Of a stretch of DNA of 6,970 nt, positions 5,680-6,970 are shown piece by piece. The first letter of the stretch is position 1, and each line of letters opens with the position of its first letter. The stretch lies in NCBI GenBank assembly GCA_024399225.1, contig JAKSHV010000053.1, positions 1 to 6,970 of the forward strand, in the 5' to 3' direction. This DNA is from an archaeon (GTDB lineage Archaea; Thermoplasmatota; Thermoplasmata; Methanomassiliicoccales; Methanomethylophilaceae). The notes below the pieces were generated by a model that searched no databases, was not told the DNA's origin, and saw nothing but the letters and a program-made list of their open reading frames with translations. Made by a program: the position numbers and the translations under genes.

Positions 5680-5732
5680 ATCCAGCCGTTATTCCTTTTT
5701 TGAACGGCAACTGGATCCACAATCCGTTCAAA
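5680..5732 (+). other. Two mutually exclusive hairpins downstream of the pseudoknot
   Basis: Hairpin one: ATCCA-GCCGTT (5680-5690) pairs with AACGGC-aac-TGGAT (5703-5716), 11 bp with a 3-base bulge. Hairpin two: TTTGAACGG (5699-5707) pairs with CCGTTCAAA (5724-5732), 9 bp. Both use AACGG at 5703-5707, so only one can form at a time, as in attenuator or riboswitch expression platforms. No family is recognised. Confidence 0.4.
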
Positions 5733-5766
5733 TCCTCAATGACTCCATCATATAATTTGCTGGCGT

Positions 5767-5787
5767 AAGTTGGATGTAATCCAACTT
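5767..5787 (+). terminator. 9-bp hairpin followed by a short T-run, possible end of the intergenic RNA
   Basis: AAGTTGGAT (5767-5775) pairs perfectly with ATCCAACTT (5779-5787) around a 3-base loop, followed by TT and C. On the plus strand this could end an RNA starting near 5616. It lies about 30 bases before the TATA box of the ASCH-like gene, so it could also be a protein-binding palindrome. Archaea mostly rely on T-tracts rather than hairpins, which lowers confidence. Confidence 0.3.
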
Positions 5788-5804
5788 TTCACTTTCGACC
5801 ATCC

Positions 5805-5840
5805 CCCTGTGAACAATATATACTTAGATAGTGAACAGGG
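5805..5840 (+). promoter_or_regulatory. Leaderless promoter of the ASCH-like gene, flanked by repeats
   Basis: The TATA box is AATATATAC at 5815-5823, centred about 25 bases before the ATG at 5844, so transcription should begin at or next to the start codon. The box is bracketed by the inverted repeat CCCTGT (5805-5810) and ACAGGG (5835-5840), and by the direct repeat GTGAACA (5809-5815 and 5831-5837) at a 22-base period. A regulator bound here would block TBP/TFB or polymerase. Confidence 0.55.
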
Positions 5841-5843
5841 ACT

Positions 5844-6218
5844 ATGCACGGACTGCTGGTCGACCATTCCCATCTGCAGAAGATACTCGACGGATACATC
5901 TCCTGCGACCGCAGAGCGTTCCGCACAGCCAAACGGGGACGTATCGCACTGGTGGACCGGGATTCCAAACACATCCTCGCATTCACTGAGCTCAACAATG
6001 TGAAGGAGATCTCCTACGGAGTGTTCCTCGAACAGTACGGGGGACACAGGATGACCGGCGACATGTGGGCACAGCACCGTACGTATTACGAGATGGTCTT
6101 CAGCAAAATACAGAAGGTCCAGCCCATAGACGTCAGCGGATTCCGTGACGACGGAGTATGGGTGGAACTTCCAGATGACATAGGCAAAAGGGTGCAGAAA
6201 TCCTTGTTCGATTTCTGA
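5844..6218 (+). CDS. ASCH/PUA-like domain protein (124 aa), probable nucleic-acid binding
   Basis: The fold resembles the ASCH/PUA superfamily, small beta-barrel proteins that generally bind RNA or modified nucleotides. The evidence is layout: an N-terminal HLQKILDGYISCDRR segment (10-24) like the family's ILxGxKxxExR helix, then GRIALVDRDSKHILAFTEL (32-50) as the core strands, and a C-terminal YYEMVFSKIQKVQPI (81-95) with a GVWVELP strand (104-110), where ASCH proteins carry their Y-x-W-x-L and Pro-Ile strands. The Lys-Thr-Glu triad of the YqfB-type amidohydrolases is not evident, so an enzyme role is not supported. The whole protein is one domain. The start follows from the TATA box 25 bases upstream and the lack of any ribosome site. 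It precedes sbcD on the same strand with 67 bases between, and sbcD appears to have its own promoter. The family call is by eye and moderate. Confidence 0.65.
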   Translation: MHGLLVDHSHLQKILDGYISCDRRAFRTAKRGRIALVDRDSKHILAFTELNNVKEISYGVFLEQYGGHRMTGDMWAQHRTYYEMVFSKIQKVQPIDVSGFRDDGVWVELPDDIGKRVQKSLFDF

Positions 6219-6255
6219 CGAATTCAACCCCTGTCAAGAAAATAACTTCCTGTCG

Positions 6256-6263
6256 TTTATATT
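6256..6263 (+). promoter_or_regulatory. TATA box of the sbcD-like gene
   Basis: TTTATATT is centred about 26 bases before the ATG at 6286, predicting a leaderless mRNA starting at that codon. No Shine-Dalgarno sequence is present. This favours Met1 at 6286 over the second Met at 6292. Confidence 0.55.
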
Positions 6264-6285
6264 TGCCAAGTGCAATGGACTGTCA

Positions 6286-6970
6286 ATGAAAATGCCAGTA
6301 AAGATTCTCCATACCTCCGACCTCCACCTCGGAAAGAAGCTCTTCGGCTTCTCCCTGGAGGAGGACCAGAGACATTTCCTCAATGAGATCATCAGGATCG
6401 CAGAGGAAGAGAAGGTCGATGCGATCGTCATCGCAGGCGACATCTACGACGTCCCCCAGCCTCCCGAGGATGCGGTCAGGATGTTCGGCGACTTCCTCCA
6501 CAGGGCTTCCAAGATTTGTAAGATCTATGGGATCGCAGGAAACCACGACTCCGCCGAGAGGGTCGGTTACGCAAGGGAACTCCTGGAGAACTCCGGGGTC
6601 TTCCTCACCGGCCGCTACAAGGGAAAGGCCGAGAAGTTCGAGCTTGCCGAGGGAGTGAATATCTTCCTGCTTCCCTACCTGAGAACCGCAAGTGCCAGGA
6701 ACTTCTACGATGACTCGGAGATCAGGAATCCCGACCAGGCCGTGAAGGTCACCTTGGATCATTCCGACATCGACCCCGAAGAGGTCAACATCATCGTAGC
6801 ACACCAGTTCATCGGCAACGGCGAGGTCACCCTCGAACAGACCGATTCCGAGACTGCAAGACTTTCTGTCGGAAACGACGAGATCATCCACTCCGACCTT
6901 TTCAGGGATTTCGACTACGGAGCATTCGGTCACATCCACAAGCCTCAGCTCGCCGGCAGGAGGGAACTGC
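6286..6970 (+). CDS. sbcD: SbcD/Mre11-type exonuclease subunit, N-terminal part (runs off the window)
   Basis: This is the nuclease subunit of the SbcCD (Mre11-Rad50) DNA-repair complex, a Mn-dependent exo/endonuclease acting on double-strand breaks and hairpin ends. The 228 codons in view carry the calcineurin-like phosphoesterase motifs in order: SDLHLG with Asp12 and His14, AGDIYD with Asp52, AGNHD with Asn86 and His87, VAHQ with His173, and GHIHKPQ with His216 and His218. The active site is therefore complete in the visible part. Segments such as SLEEDQRHFLNEII and AGNHDSAERVGYARELLE resemble bacterial SbcD more than typical archaeal Mre11, suggesting an SbcD-type lineage, possibly by transfer. 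The full protein is usually about 370-420 residues, so the C-terminal capping and Rad50-binding region lies outside. An sbcC/rad50 gene would be expected next but is not in view. Met1 at 6286 fits the TATA box; Met3 at 6292 is an alternative. Confidence 0.93.
   Translation, partial: MKMPVKILHTSDLHLGKKLFGFSLEEDQRHFLNEIIRIAEEEKVDAIVIAGDIYDVPQPPEDAVRMFGDFLHRASKICKIYGIAGNHDSAERVGYARELLENSGVFLTGRYKGKAEKFELAEGVNIFLLPYLRTASARNFYDDSEIRNPDQAVKVTLDHSDIDPEEVNIIVAHQFIGNGEVTLEQTDSETARLSVGNDEIIHSDLFRDFDYGAFGHIHKPQLAGRREL

Noticed and set aside
5685..5745. tRNA-like segment with GTTCAAATCC resembling a T-loop
   Set aside because: The flanking T-stem bases do not pair, the anticodon loop lacks U33 in any register, and no acceptor stem closes.

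Overview
The window looks like archaeal DNA, most probably from a Thermoplasmata/Methanomassiliicoccales-type methanogen (Methanomethylophilus-like). Several genes have an AT-rich TATA-like box about 25-30 bases before the start codon and no Shine-Dalgarno site, as expected for archaeal leaderless transcripts. Genes are moderately GC-rich and the spacers AT-rich. The lineage is inferred from promoter style and protein character, not from a marker gene.

Layout. Positions 72-1770 (minus strand) encode two small exported proteins of unknown function: a 172-residue protein with an N-terminal membrane/signal segment, then a 368-residue secreted protein with a classical signal peptide. Positions 1771-2480 hold no credible protein gene. 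They contain the promoter and leader of the 172-residue gene, a cluster of TTTGTC/GACAAA half-sites, and a plus-strand block of about 320 bases that begins behind a good TATA box and is packed with perfect hairpins, probably an unidentified structured RNA. Positions 2481-5483 (minus strand) are a compact three-gene ABC importer operon of the iron-siderophore/cobalamin class: binding protein, FecCD-type permease, ATPase.

Positions 5484-5843 lie between divergent genes. They contain the importer promoter, a perfect H-type pseudoknot motif, two mutually exclusive hairpins, a further 9-bp hairpin, and a promoter flanked by repeats. Positions 5844-6218 (plus strand) encode a 124-residue ASCH/PUA-like protein, probably from a leaderless mRNA. 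From 6286 to the window edge runs the N-terminal part of an SbcD-type nuclease with all phosphoesterase motifs present up to the cut.

Working together: the three importer genes form one transport machine. The two exported proteins are likely co-expressed surface components. SbcD normally works with SbcC/Rad50, which is not in view. The most unusual content is in the two structured non-coding stretches (about 2137-2470 and 5616-5790), both of which contain competing helices; I could not match either to a known RNA family.
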